DNA of 11,023 nucleotides from Rikenellaceae bacterium (GCA_003513895.1 DOSU01000148.1:4897-15919); one strand, 5' to 3'; positions 1-6,906 are shown, counted from the stretch's first letter. Translations and numbers: made by a program. Notes: a model not told the origin generated them from the letters alone.

Positions 1-6
1 GGTGCT

Positions 7-44
7 CCTGCGTCGCAGGTTTACGCCTCCGGCGATAATGGAGG
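7..44. other. Two GC-rich inverted repeats downstream of hipT
   Basis: CCTGCG (7-12) and CGCAGG (14-19) form a 6-bp inverted repeat around one base. CCTCC (26-30) and GGAGG (40-44) form a second stem with a 9-base loop. The stretch is GC-rich against AT-rich surroundings and lies just past the hipT stop on the minus strand. Neither stem is followed by a T-run on the minus strand, so an intrinsic terminator is not supported. It could be part of a dispersed intergenic repeat or the edge of another element cut off by the window start. Function unknown. Confidence 0.3.
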
Positions 45-58
45 GCCTAACTAGCAGA

Positions 59-994
59 TTATAGTTGCTCATATCTTGATTGAAGAAGATTTTTATAGAC
101 CTCTTTCATGCCATCCGACAGGAAAGACTTCGCAATCAATTCTATAGCCTTTGGTTTGTTTTTAAGCATCCTCGAATATACGCTTTGGATTTGTTTGCTT
201 GTCAGCCCCATTCCTTCTCCAAGGTGTTTAAAATGAACCCATTTAATTTTCTTCTTCTTGCCTTCTATTGTAAGTGCAAGTTCTTCAGTGTCGATGGGAT
301 TAATTATTGCGACATTCAGAAGGTCATACGCAGGAGCCAATACCCAGCCGGAAGGACTTTCAATCATGGAGAAGTTTTTCAGGTGCATATCGTTGTTGCC
401 AGTCAGGAAGCTAAACACACTCAGTTCAAGGTAAAATACTTTATCCAGCAAGGTGTTGACTGAATAATCATGAAGCGCTTTGCCCACTTTCTCCATGGAG
501 CTTTTGTATTTGTCAAATGCTTCCGTAATCTGGAACATATCCAGCATATGGATTTTTGCACCTTTTTCTGTACGATCTATTCTTTTCGTGATATAGGACA
601 ATTCTCCGGATGCAAGCCTGATAAGACTGGATGGGACAACACGAATGCCATATGCATCTGCTATCCGCATAGTAAGATGCTCGTTTTCCGGCATTTCGGG
701 GTATTTTTCTGATGGTGGTTTGAAAATATATTGTCCTCCTAAAGCCCCAACAACTGTCAGCCGATTTTTCCCTTTTCTCTGATTTTCTTTAATGATCGAC
801 AATGATAGCTTAGGTTGCACGCCGGGTACGGCTATACTCCGTTCAACAACACTCACTGCCAATTCTTCCATCTGTGTGATAGAATATGGAAATGCAGGTG
901 GAGTTGCAGACCCAAAGAACGTCCTGCAGCATTTTTCGTGAAAATCCACCTCGTTTTCGAGGGATTCATAACAATATAAACACTTATTCTCCAT
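59..994 (-). CDS. hipT: HipT-like serine/threonine kinase toxin (HipA C-terminal domain)
   Basis: Predicted kinase toxin of a tripartite HipBST module, 311 aa. Known HipA/HipT toxins phosphorylate aminoacyl-tRNA synthetases (GltX for HipA, TrpS for E. coli O127 HipT); the target here is unknown. Visible in the sequence: a Gly-rich loop, IAVPGVQPKLSL (about residues 54-65); the catalytic block GNNDMHLKNF with D202, H204 and N207; and the metal-binding APAYDLLN with D224. The N-terminus has C5xxC8...H19xxC22C23, a zinc-knuckle-like pattern. At the loop positions where HipT has serines S57 and S59, this protein has A55 and P57 by hand alignment; S53 lies two residues earlier. The start is taken as ATG 994, with GAGGGAG just upstream; GTG 997 is adjacent and possible. 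It overlaps hipS by 11 bp, so translation is probably coupled. The family assignment is secure; toxicity is inferred. Confidence 0.9.
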   Translation of the reverse strand: MENKCLYCYESLENEVDFHEKCCRTFFGSATPPAFPYSITQMEELAVSVVERSIAVPGVQPKLSLSIIKENQRKGKNRLTVVGALGGQYIFKPPSEKYPEMPENEHLTMRIADAYGIRVVPSSLIRLASGELSYITKRIDRTEKGAKIHMLDMFQITEAFDKYKSSMEKVGKALHDYSVNTLLDKVFYLELSVFSFLTGNNDMHLKNFSMIESPSGWVLAPAYDLLNVAIINPIDTEELALTIEGKKKKIKWVHFKHLGEGMGLTSKQIQSVYSRMLKNKPKAIELIAKSFLSDGMKEVYKNLLQSRYEQL

Positions 995-1319
995 CACTCC
1001 CTCGTATTGGTATTACGCTTACGGCACCAATGCAATTCTGGCAGCAGGCAAGCAACAAACCCATCCTGTCATTTCGGTTGATTTTCCAGTTTTTTGAAGC
1101 TAAATCCAGCAACCATCCTTCTGGTATGAGCCCTTCAAAAAAAGGGAACAATCGATTATCAATATATGGGACATTACTAACAGGCATTGTAAACGTGATA
1201 AAATCGGCAGGATGTTCTTTTACATATTGTTCCTCATACCGGAAAACGAATTCACCGTCATCAGTTTCAGTAATCATCCCTGCCGGAATATCTTTATAAT
1301 ATACTTTGCCTCTTCTCAT
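984..1319 (-). CDS. hipS: HipS-like protein (HipA N-subdomain 1), probable antitoxin
   Basis: A 111-aa protein corresponding to the N-terminal subdomain that is fused to the kinase in ordinary HipA. Signature seen: FVFRYEEQYV (24-33), FTMPVSN (43-49), LFPFFEGLIPEGWLLD (57-72), a DRMGLLLAC stretch and CIGAVSV near the end. In the E. coli O127 HipBST system the separate HipS protein, not HipB, neutralises the kinase, and a tryptophan of HipS (W65) contacts the HipT active site. W69 in the PEGW motif here is the likely counterpart. The gene overlaps hipB by 4 bp (ATGA, 1316-1319) and hipT by 11 bp, so all three are probably made from one mRNA in fixed ratio. The family is clear; the antitoxin role is inferred by homology and gene order. 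Confidence 0.87.
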   Translation of the reverse strand: MRRGKVYYKDIPAGMITETDDGEFVFRYEEQYVKEHPADFITFTMPVSNVPYIDNRLFPFFEGLIPEGWLLDLASKNWKINRNDRMGLLLACCQNCIGAVSVIPIRGSDGE

Positions 1320-1525
1320 TCTACTATCTCTTTACTGTTAACCGGTGCCAACTCGTGCCCGAACATGCTCAATATTATGTTGACTTTGTCCACATTCAGG
1401 TTTGTCTTACCCTGCTCAATTTTACGTATTACAGTCAATGCCACACCTGTTCTTTCTGCAAACTCCTCCTGAGTAAGATCGACCTCTTTTCTTCGCTCCT
1501 TTACAAATTCTGCCAAACGTTTCAT
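1316..1525 (-). CDS. hipB: HipB-like XRE-family HTH regulator
   Basis: A 69-aa Cro/C1-type helix-turn-helix protein that is almost only a DNA-binding domain. LTQEEFAERTGVALTVIRKIEQGK (about 17-40) is a classic XRE HTH, with the conserved Gln of helix 2 and the IRKIEQGK recognition-helix end. HipB proteins dimerise, bind palindromic operators and repress their own operon. It is the first gene of the operon, followed by hipS with a 4-bp overlap. Its ATG abuts the first of three regularly spaced palindromes (1525-1544), strongly suggesting autorepression. The C-terminal tail is short (ending in EIVE), so it may contribute little to kinase binding, consistent with HipS being the neutralising partner. 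Confidence 0.88.
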   Translation of the reverse strand: MKRLAEFVKERRKEVDLTQEEFAERTGVALTVIRKIEQGKTNLNVDKVNIILSMFGHELAPVNSKEIVE

Positions 1526-1624
1526 TATATGTTTTTAGATATAAATTTGCACAAATATAATAAATTATATTTAAATAGATATAATATTATAGTTTATTGT
1601 GAAATTATATGTAAATGAATATAA
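1525..1624. promoter_or_regulatory. Array of three HipB operator-like palindromes, 40-bp period
   Basis: TTATAT-N8-ATATAA occurs three times, at 1525-1544, 1565-1584 and 1605-1624. All 12 half-site bases are identical in each copy, the 8-bp spacer length is constant, and the copies start exactly 40 bp apart. Spacers are GTTTTTAG, TTAAATAG and GTAAATGA. The geometry matches the known E. coli HipB operator, TATCC-N8-GGATA (here TATAT-N8-ATATA). The proximal copy touches the hipB start codon and would cover its ribosome-binding region. The middle copy covers the expected -33 region. The 40-bp spacing is close to four helical turns and would put dimers on roughly one face of the DNA. The region is very AT-rich, which raises the chance of AT palindromes, but not of three identical ones in register. 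Confidence 0.72.
1552..1559 (-). promoter_or_regulatory. Probable hipBST promoter -7 box
   Basis: On the minus strand the sequence is TATATTTG, a full match to the Bacteroidota -7 consensus TAnnTTTG. It sits between the first and second operator-like palindromes. It would place the transcription start near 1546, about 20 nt upstream of the hipB ATG. No clear TTTG -33 box is seen at the usual distance; that region lies inside the middle palindrome. Confidence 0.55.
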
Positions 1625-1654
1625 TTTAATCTGCCAAAAAAACAGTTGTGAATT

Positions 1655-2092
1655 TTAAAATCTGTACGCCAGCGAGAATTGCTGTCGGTAACCCGGACTC
1701 AGATTGAAAGAGAAAGTGTCGAGCTTTCTTTTATAGCTATTCGACTTCGCTGCACCAATTGACCATAATGTAATTCCTCCGCCTATAGCAGCAGCTCCTA
1801 GTGTTGTCATACTAACTCCCATTGCGTACTTGAAATCCATTTCATCTTGATTATAATCATAATAAATGTTATCATTTTTTATTATGTAGTCTACAAGCAA
1901 ACCTGTTCCAACTCCGGCAAGAGCAGTACCTAAAATAGTAAGACGGATTCCTGTCCGCTTCATTCTGTTGAATGTTACCACTTTTCTTTCATACAGGTTC
2001 TGTTGAGAATCACTGATTTGTACTGCAACTTGTGCCTGTAATGATGATTGAATTGCAAAAATTGTCAAAAGTGTTAAAATAAGGTTTTTCAT
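1655..2092 (-). CDS. Small secreted or envelope protein, unknown function
   Basis: A 145-aa protein not assigned to a named family. The chosen start, ATG 2092, gives a typical signal peptide (MKN, a hydrophobic core, then QSSLQAQ with cleavage probably near residues 20-22). An in-frame upstream extension to 2125 would put poorly fitting residues before it. After the signal come a basic segment, two Gly-rich hydrophobic segments (GTALAGVGTGLLV and GAAAIGGGITLWSIGAAKS) and a polar stretch between them rich in Asp, Asn and Tyr. The C-terminus, FSLAYRF, is aromatic-terminated as in many outer-membrane proteins. The Gly-rich pair followed by a short C-terminal strand-like tail resembles small Bacteroidota envelope proteins lacking experimental function. 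It is cut off from the upstream gene by a terminator. Its ribosome-binding site is weak. Confidence 0.7.
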   Translation of the reverse strand: MKNLILTLLTIFAIQSSLQAQVAVQISDSQQNLYERKVVTFNRMKRTGIRLTILGTALAGVGTGLLVDYIIKNDNIYYDYNQDEMDFKYAMGVSMTTLGAAAIGGGITLWSIGAAKSNSYKRKLDTFSFNLSPGYRQQFSLAYRF

Positions 2093-2113
2093 TTTCTGCG
2101 ATATTAGAATTTT

Positions 2114-2146
2114 AAAAAAAAACAAAAATACGCACTCCGAGAGTGC
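2114..2146 (-). terminator. Intrinsic terminator after the DUF4954 gene
   Basis: On the minus strand GCACTC-TCG-GAGTGC (2146-2132) forms a perfect 6-bp stem with a 3-base loop. It is followed by GTATTTTTG and then nine consecutive T (2122-2114). It begins 32 nt past the stop codon of the upstream minus-strand gene, the right place and orientation to end its transcript. The T-rich tail also contains TATTTTTG, which formally fits a -7 box for the next gene but could be a by-product of the T-run. Confidence 0.8.
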
Positions 2147-2177
2147 AATGTGGTATCAAAATGGTATAATTATATGC

Positions 2178-4169
2178 TTAATCTACGATATTCTTTAGCC
2201 TCCCAATCAGCTCATTTCCAAGCGCAGTTTTGTTTTCGATGTGCTGGAGAACTGCAGAAACAAACGGGTTGCTCTCAAATCCGCCCCTTACCTGTTCGAA
2301 ATCCTGAAGGCGTTCGTTGGAATCGCCATCGGCTCCAAACCCGGTCATGGAACTTAATGAGAACTCCTTCTTTGCGTCGTCGTATATCATTTTGTCGAGC
2401 CCAACAACTGCATTTTCCCAGGCGAGGACAATTTGCTTGACCTCTTTTGCAGTTATTGTTTCCGGATCAATACCATAGAACTCCTTGATTTTACTGTAGG
2501 CCCAGCTCCATTCATAGTTGTAGTAATTTTTATGAAGCTCTTCGATGAATTCATTTATCTCTTTTAGCTTGCACAAAGAGTTCTCTTCAATCCCTTTCAT
2601 CAGGAGTTCAATTTCACTTTGAGGGGCAATTAAACCGGAGATGTCGACCCACTCTCCAAGTCCGGAGGCAGAGTCAGGTTTCAGGCGATTTCGGATATCC
2701 TGTTCGGATTTAAAATCGATACCCTCCAGCCTCTTGATTAGTGAGTTTCCAAGAAACTTGTTTATGGCTGTTTCATAGAACATTATCCCGTTCATCAGGG
2801 AAGAGTTTTTGATCTTGGTACTCTTATAGGAAAACAGGTCGGTGGTTTCTCCCGAAACTCTTCTCAGTTCAAGCAGCAGCGAGCGGCCCGTGAGCATCTT
2901 CTGAATTGTATACGGACTTAATAGATTGTAGTTTATCTGGTCCAGTTTGTTGGGGTCTTTTCGTTTATCTCTCTTTGGCCATTTTTGTGCATCACGGATT
3001 GTTCCAACACTACGCAGATTTACTCCCGGAATGAGGTAAGTAGTGTTGTTTTTTTCAATTAGGTACGAGAACGGGAGTGAACTTGTGTCGGTATTGTTCA
3101 CATGCCGGCCCATAACAAGTGAAAATGCTCCGATTCTTGATGGCCATAGTATATATGAATCGGAAGTGGTTTTAGCTCCTCTTTCTAAAATGCCCTGGTG
3201 AATAGGACCCAGTTTGTACATGTGATTGGACTGGTTTGATCCGGATCCGGCATTCATAAAAGAAAACATTCCGGCAATCAGCAGACTTGACTTGTGGTGG
3301 CTTACAGTATATGGACCGGCAAAGACTGCGCAGGCCTCTCCGTTTTCGCCATGGCAGTTGCTGAAAAACAACGAATCGGTTGCAGAATAGTTACGGCTTA
3401 AAATTGTGGACTGACCAACAAAACAGCGGCTTATAGTCGCTCCGATATCGAGATGGGCACCGGACGAAATAATAAAATCCTCACACCTTACTCCATACCC
3501 AATATATACGGGATCGCTTTCATTGCTGTTGATACTTCCGTTTTTAAGCATAGAGGCTCCTTCAATAATTGTCTTGTCTCCAATTCTCACTTCTCTAATG
3601 GAGCCGGTATTGCTGATTTTAACACCGTTTCCAATATATCCTCTGTTTGAAGAGTGTTTTTTTGAATAGAAATTCACAAGCTCCCGCATTCTCTTTATAA
3701 GTGCCGGTCTGTGACGATAAAGAGCCATTATGTATGCAAAGTGTGCAGTGAGCTTGTCGTTTATTGGGACCTCCCTTCCTCCTGTTTCATTGAGTACAGA
3801 TACCTCAACTCCATTCCCGAAAGATGAAACTCCATCAACCACAATTCTGTCCACATTTTCAATTATACAGTCGCTGCCTATGTCGTAGTTTGCAATGTAG
3901 TTGTGGATGTTTTCTATGCATGTATTGTTGCCAACTGATACATTGTGAAGTTTTGCATGACATATACCCGACTGTATTCTTACACCCCCGGGGAGTTCAA
4001 ATTTTGATTCGAAAACGCCAAGGCGTATATCTCCCGAAAAGGCAGCATCCCAAACCCTTTCCGGTTTAAATGCATTATCAACTAATATCCGTGACCAGTC
4101 TTCAGAGTGGCATCTCTGCAATTTGAGTTGCCTAACCTCCTGTTCGTTAATCTTTCTGAAGTTTTCCAT
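2178..4169 (-). CDS. DUF4954 family protein with hexapeptide-type beta-helix
   Basis: A 663-aa protein recognised as the Bacteroidota family DUF4954, whose biochemical role is not established. Start ATG 4169 (MENFRKINEQ) is chosen over the upstream in-frame codon at 4253, because the extra 28 residues would overlap the divergent gene's promoter and 5' end. No signal peptide is seen, so it is probably cytosolic. Residues about 45-265 contain repeating short strands with I/V-G turns (e.g. VRIGDKTIIEGASMLKNGSI), as in left-handed parallel beta-helix acyl- and nucleotidyl-transferase-like proteins. Residues 270-375 hold an unusually polar, His-rich block (NCHGENGEAC, VSHHKSS, NQSNHMYKLGPIHQG, GRHVNNTDTSSLPFSYLIE), the best candidate for an active or metal-binding site. 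The last 200 residues look alpha-helical. The gene is divergent from the S9 peptidase gene and followed by an intrinsic terminator, so it is probably monocistronic. The reaction is not known. Confidence 0.82.
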   Translation of the reverse strand: MENFRKINEQEVRQLKLQRCHSEDWSRILVDNAFKPERVWDAAFSGDIRLGVFESKFELPGGVRIQSGICHAKLHNVSVGNNTCIENIHNYIANYDIGSDCIIENVDRIVVDGVSSFGNGVEVSVLNETGGREVPINDKLTAHFAYIMALYRHRPALIKRMRELVNFYSKKHSSNRGYIGNGVKISNTGSIREVRIGDKTIIEGASMLKNGSINSNESDPVYIGYGVRCEDFIISSGAHLDIGATISRCFVGQSTILSRNYSATDSLFFSNCHGENGEACAVFAGPYTVSHHKSSLLIAGMFSFMNAGSGSNQSNHMYKLGPIHQGILERGAKTTSDSYILWPSRIGAFSLVMGRHVNNTDTSSLPFSYLIEKNNTTYLIPGVNLRSVGTIRDAQKWPKRDKRKDPNKLDQINYNLLSPYTIQKMLTGRSLLLELRRVSGETTDLFSYKSTKIKNSSLMNGIMFYETAINKFLGNSLIKRLEGIDFKSEQDIRNRLKPDSASGLGEWVDISGLIAPQSEIELLMKGIEENSLCKLKEINEFIEELHKNYYNYEWSWAYSKIKEFYGIDPETITAKEVKQIVLAWENAVVGLDKMIYDDAKKEFSLSSMTGFGADGDSNERLQDFEQVRGGFESNPFVSAVLQHIENKTALGNELIGRLKNIVD

Positions 4170-4216
4170 AATACGAATGTAAATAATTAAAAGCAAATTA
4201 CGATGGCAGAATTCAT

Positions 4217-4224
4217 TATATTTG
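4217..4224 (+). promoter_or_regulatory. Probable -7 box of the S9 peptidase gene
   Basis: TATATTTG fully matches the Bacteroidota -7 consensus TAnnTTTG. Transcription would begin near 4230, about 33 nt before ATG 4263 and downstream of the longer in-frame ATG at 4203. This supports 4263 as the true start. A convincing TTTG -33 box is not seen. Confidence 0.5.
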
Positions 4225-4262
4225 TACAAAACCCAACGATGGATCTTAAACATTCCAATAAG

Positions 4263-6866
4263 ATGAAAAAACTAATAATCGCTTTCTCGTTAATCATTTT
4301 TGCCGTTTTAACAATTCATGCACAACCAGGAAAGAAGTTGCTGACGGTTAATGATATTGTTAAATGGAACAGAATTACAGATTCAAAAATCTCTGATGAT
4401 GGTAAATTTGTCGCCGTCAAGATTGAGCCATGGAAGGGAAAGTCTGTTGCAAAACTTTATAATTCCAGAGGCGATGAAATATTTAGTGCCGATTCGGCAA
4501 AGACAATCTTTTTTACTCCGGACTCGAGGTATCTTGTTTTTAACAAGGCCGAAAAAAAGGCAGAATCTTTAATTTTTTACTCAATTTTTAAAAGGGAGAG
4601 TGTAAAGAGAGATTCGGTAATCTCTTTCAAAATGCTACCTGAATGGGGCAACTGGATTGCGGTTAAGAGTAAGGACTCAGTTCTCACAATACTTGATCTC
4701 TCTGCTGGCCTGGAGAGAAAATATACAGGAGTGGCAGACTATCTTCCTGCAAAAAAGGGAAAAAGTGTGCTAATTAAAACAAAAGACAAACTTATCCTAT
4801 TCCAGGTTGAAAGCAATAAAACGACCGAGTTATCGTCAGCAAAGAAAACGGATAAAATGTCAATTTCTGACGACGGCCATAATGCTGTGTGGATATCAAA
4901 CGGTGAACTCTGGCTTAAAAGCGAAGGTTCGGAATCAAAACAGATAATTGTTAAGGGAAACAGTTCATTCCCTAACGGGTGGAAAGTATCCGAAAATCGC
5001 GAACTTCATTTTTCCGAAGACGGTTCAAAAATGTATTTTGGCACCGCTCCCGCAGATAAACAAAGAGATACAACTATAGCAAAGGATGAATGGCCGGCTG
5101 TACAGGTCTGGAACTGGAAGGAGAAAACGCAGTTTACAATACAGGTAATTGACAAGGAAAAAGATAAAAAGAGAAGTTTTTTGGCAGTCTATGATTTAAA
5201 AAATGATATTGCAAATCAGATAGAATCGCCTATAGCCGATCATTCCATTATGCTGGACAAGGGAAATTCGGACTATTCCGTTGTTATTTCAAATGACAAC
5301 TACAAACTTGCAGAGATGTGGGAAGGCAAAACTAAATACGATGTTTTCCTTTTCAATTCATTGCTGGGGAGGAATACTTCTGTGACAAATGGCCTCAGTG
5401 GGGAGGTAAGAGTCTCTCCTAAAGGCTCATTTCTTTACTGGTATAGCCTTCCGGACAGTTCCTGGTTCGCTTTTTCGGTTTCCAGACTCAAAGAATACCG
5501 GATTACATCTCCAACCGTTATTCAAGTATCCGATGAGGAAAATGATGTACCGGAGATGCCTTCTTCATATCAGATTGCAGGTTGGAACGAGGATGAGTCG
5601 GCTCTTTATGTCTATGACAGGTACGACATATGGAGAGTAAGTCCCGATAATGTTTTTACTCCTGAGAGAATAACATTCAACGGAAGGGAAAACAGGATAA
5701 TATACAGAGTAGTACGGCTTGATCCGAATCAAGAGTATATCGATGAAAAAAATCCTCTGTTTCTGTCTTCTTTTAATGAAACAAGCAAGGAGAGCGGCTT
5801 TTATTCGCTAAATCTAAATCGCAGGGAAGAGCCGAAACAAATCATCTCCGGGCCTTTCATATATGGAAATGTAAAGAAAGCTGCCTCGAGCGGGGAGATG
5901 ATTTTTACAAAAGAGAGTTTTGAACAATTTCCGGATTTGTGGCTAAGCAATATTAGTTTCAAAAAACCGGTAAAAATCACAAATGCAAATCCACAGCAAT
6001 CTGAATTCAACTGGGGAACAGCCGAGTTAATTAACTGGACTACTCTTGAGGGGAAAGTTATTGAAGGAGTTATTTATAAACCTGCCGATTTTGATCCTGC
6101 AAAAAAATATCCGATGATAGTGAACTTCTATGAAAAAAACTCATCAACCCTATACTCCTACAGAATTCCCGAAGCTCACCGGTCAACTATTGATTACCAC
6201 ATGTATACAAGTAACGGTTATGTTGTTTTCAATCCAGATATATACTACAAAGAGGGTTACCCTGGAGAGAGCGCCTATAATTGCGTAATGCCGGCCATTT
6301 CGACTATATTGAATATGGGATTTGTAGACAAGTCTAAAATTGGAGCGCAGGGACACAGCTGGGGCGGATATCAGGTTGCATATCTTGCAACAAGAACATC
6401 TCTTTTTGCTGCGATAGAATCCGGAGCACCTGTTGTGAATATGATCAGCGCATACGGAGGAATTCGCTGGGGAACTGGACATAACAGATCTTTCCAGTAT
6501 GAACACGAACAGAGCAGGATAGGAAAAACCCCATGGGAGTCCCCGCTGAGGTACATCGAAAATTCTCCAATTTTTTCTATGGACAAAGTTACTACTCCAA
6601 TTTTAATAATGGCAAATGATAAGGATGGACATGTTCCCTGGTATCAGGGTATTGAATATTTTACTTCTCTAAAACGACTTCAGAAGCCGGTTTGGCTCCT
6701 TAACTATTCAGGAGAGGTTCACTGGCCGCAGAAAATTGAAAATAAAATAGATTTTCAGAAACGGATGATGCAGTTTTTCAATCACTATCTTAAGTGTGAA
6801 AAGATGCCAAAATGGATGGATGAGGGTTTAAGTGCTGTTGACCTTGATTTTGAACTGGGTTATTGA
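4263..6866 (+). CDS. Secreted S9-family (prolyl oligopeptidase/DPP-type) serine peptidase
   Basis: An 867-aa exported serine peptidase. The start at ATG 4263 gives an ideal signal peptide (MKKLIIAFSLIIFAVLTIHAQ); the ATG at 4203 would precede the likely promoter. Residues about 25-580 read as repeated beta-strand segments with propeller-like motifs (ISDDGKFVAVK, ISDDGHNAVW, FSEDGSKMYFG), as expected for the S9 N-terminal beta-propeller. Residues about 600-867 are the alpha/beta-hydrolase domain. The triad can be read directly: Ser699 in GHSWGGYQ, Asp788 in NDKDGHVPW (the D three before V-P, as in DDxVP) and His820 in GEVHWPQ. S9 enzymes cut short peptides, often after proline; the exact specificity (DPP, tripeptidyl or oligopeptidase) cannot be told from sequence. 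It probably acts in the periplasm in peptide scavenging. Divergent from the DUF4954 gene; it ends 40 bp before nrfH, which seems to have its own promoter. Confidence 0.88.
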   Translation: MKKLIIAFSLIIFAVLTIHAQPGKKLLTVNDIVKWNRITDSKISDDGKFVAVKIEPWKGKSVAKLYNSRGDEIFSADSAKTIFFTPDSRYLVFNKAEKKAESLIFYSIFKRESVKRDSVISFKMLPEWGNWIAVKSKDSVLTILDLSAGLERKYTGVADYLPAKKGKSVLIKTKDKLILFQVESNKTTELSSAKKTDKMSISDDGHNAVWISNGELWLKSEGSESKQIIVKGNSSFPNGWKVSENRELHFSEDGSKMYFGTAPADKQRDTTIAKDEWPAVQVWNWKEKTQFTIQVIDKEKDKKRSFLAVYDLKNDIANQIESPIADHSIMLDKGNSDYSVVISNDNYKLAEMWEGKTKYDVFLFNSLLGRNTSVTNGLSGEVRVSPKGSFLYWYSLPDSSWFAFSVSRLKEYRITSPTVIQVSDEENDVPEMPSSYQIAGWNEDESALYVYDRYDIWRVSPDNVFTPERITFNGRENRIIYRVVRLDPNQEYIDEKNPLFLSSFNETSKESGFYSLNLNRREEPKQIISGPFIYGNVKKAASSGEMIFTKESFEQFPDLWLSNISFKKPVKITNANPQQSEFNWGTAELINWTTLEGKVIEGVIYKPADFDPAKKYPMIVNFYEKNSSTLYSYRIPEAHRSTIDYHMYTSNGYVVFNPDIYYKEGYPGESAYNCVMPAISTILNMGFVDKSKIGAQGHSWGGYQVAYLATRTSLFAAIESGAPVVNMISAYGGIRWGTGHNRSFQYEHEQSRIGKTPWESPLRYIENSPIFSMDKVTTPILIMANDKDGHVPWYQGIEYFTSLKRLQKPVWLLNYSGEVHWPQKIENKIDFQKRMMQFFNHYLKCEKMPKWMDEGLSAVDLDFELGY

Positions 6867-6876
6867 TAAGATTTTT

Positions 6877-6884
6877 TATCTTTG
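6877..6884 (+). promoter_or_regulatory. Probable -7 box of the nrfHA-ccsBA operon
   Basis: TATCTTTG fully matches TAnnTTTG and lies in the 40-bp gap between the peptidase stop and nrfH. It predicts a start near 6890 and a leader of about 17 nt. The nearest TTTG upstream (6849-6852) is 24 bp away, slightly longer than the usual 19-21, so the -33 element is doubtful. No obvious FNR- or NarL-type palindrome is seen beside it. Confidence 0.45.
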
Positions 6885-6906
6885 TTAAGGATCAAAAGAG
6901 AAGATT

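Noticed and set aside
45..51. GCCTAAC, resembling an integron attC core (RYYYAAC)
   Set aside because: No matching GTTRRRY partner lies at the right distance and orientation, and there is no cassette array or integrase. A 7-base match alone is expected by chance.
80..712. Plus-strand ORFs of 127 and 80 codons opposite hipT
   Set aside because: They are antisense to a clear HipT kinase, have no family resemblance or ribosome-binding site, and show Cys/His/Phe-rich composition typical of antisense frames.
2123..2130. TATTTTTG on the minus strand as a promoter for the small secreted protein gene
   Set aside because: It fits TAnnTTTG but lies in the T-rich tail of an intrinsic terminator, where such a match arises easily, and no -33 box is at the right distance. 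Possible, but not supported enough to list.
4221..4230. Perfect palindrome TTTGTACAAA between the two divergent genes
   Set aside because: Its left half is the end of the -7 box, it is short, and no second copy was noticed, so an operator call is not justified.
4170..4253. N-terminal extension of the DUF4954 protein to 4253
   Set aside because: The added residues do not look like the family start and the region carries the divergent promoter; MENFRKINEQ at 4169 is the natural start.
6865..6880. Hairpin GATAA...TTATC after the S9 peptidase as a terminator
   Set aside because: Only 5 weak base pairs and no T-run after the stem; the sequence there is better explained as a -7 box for nrfH.
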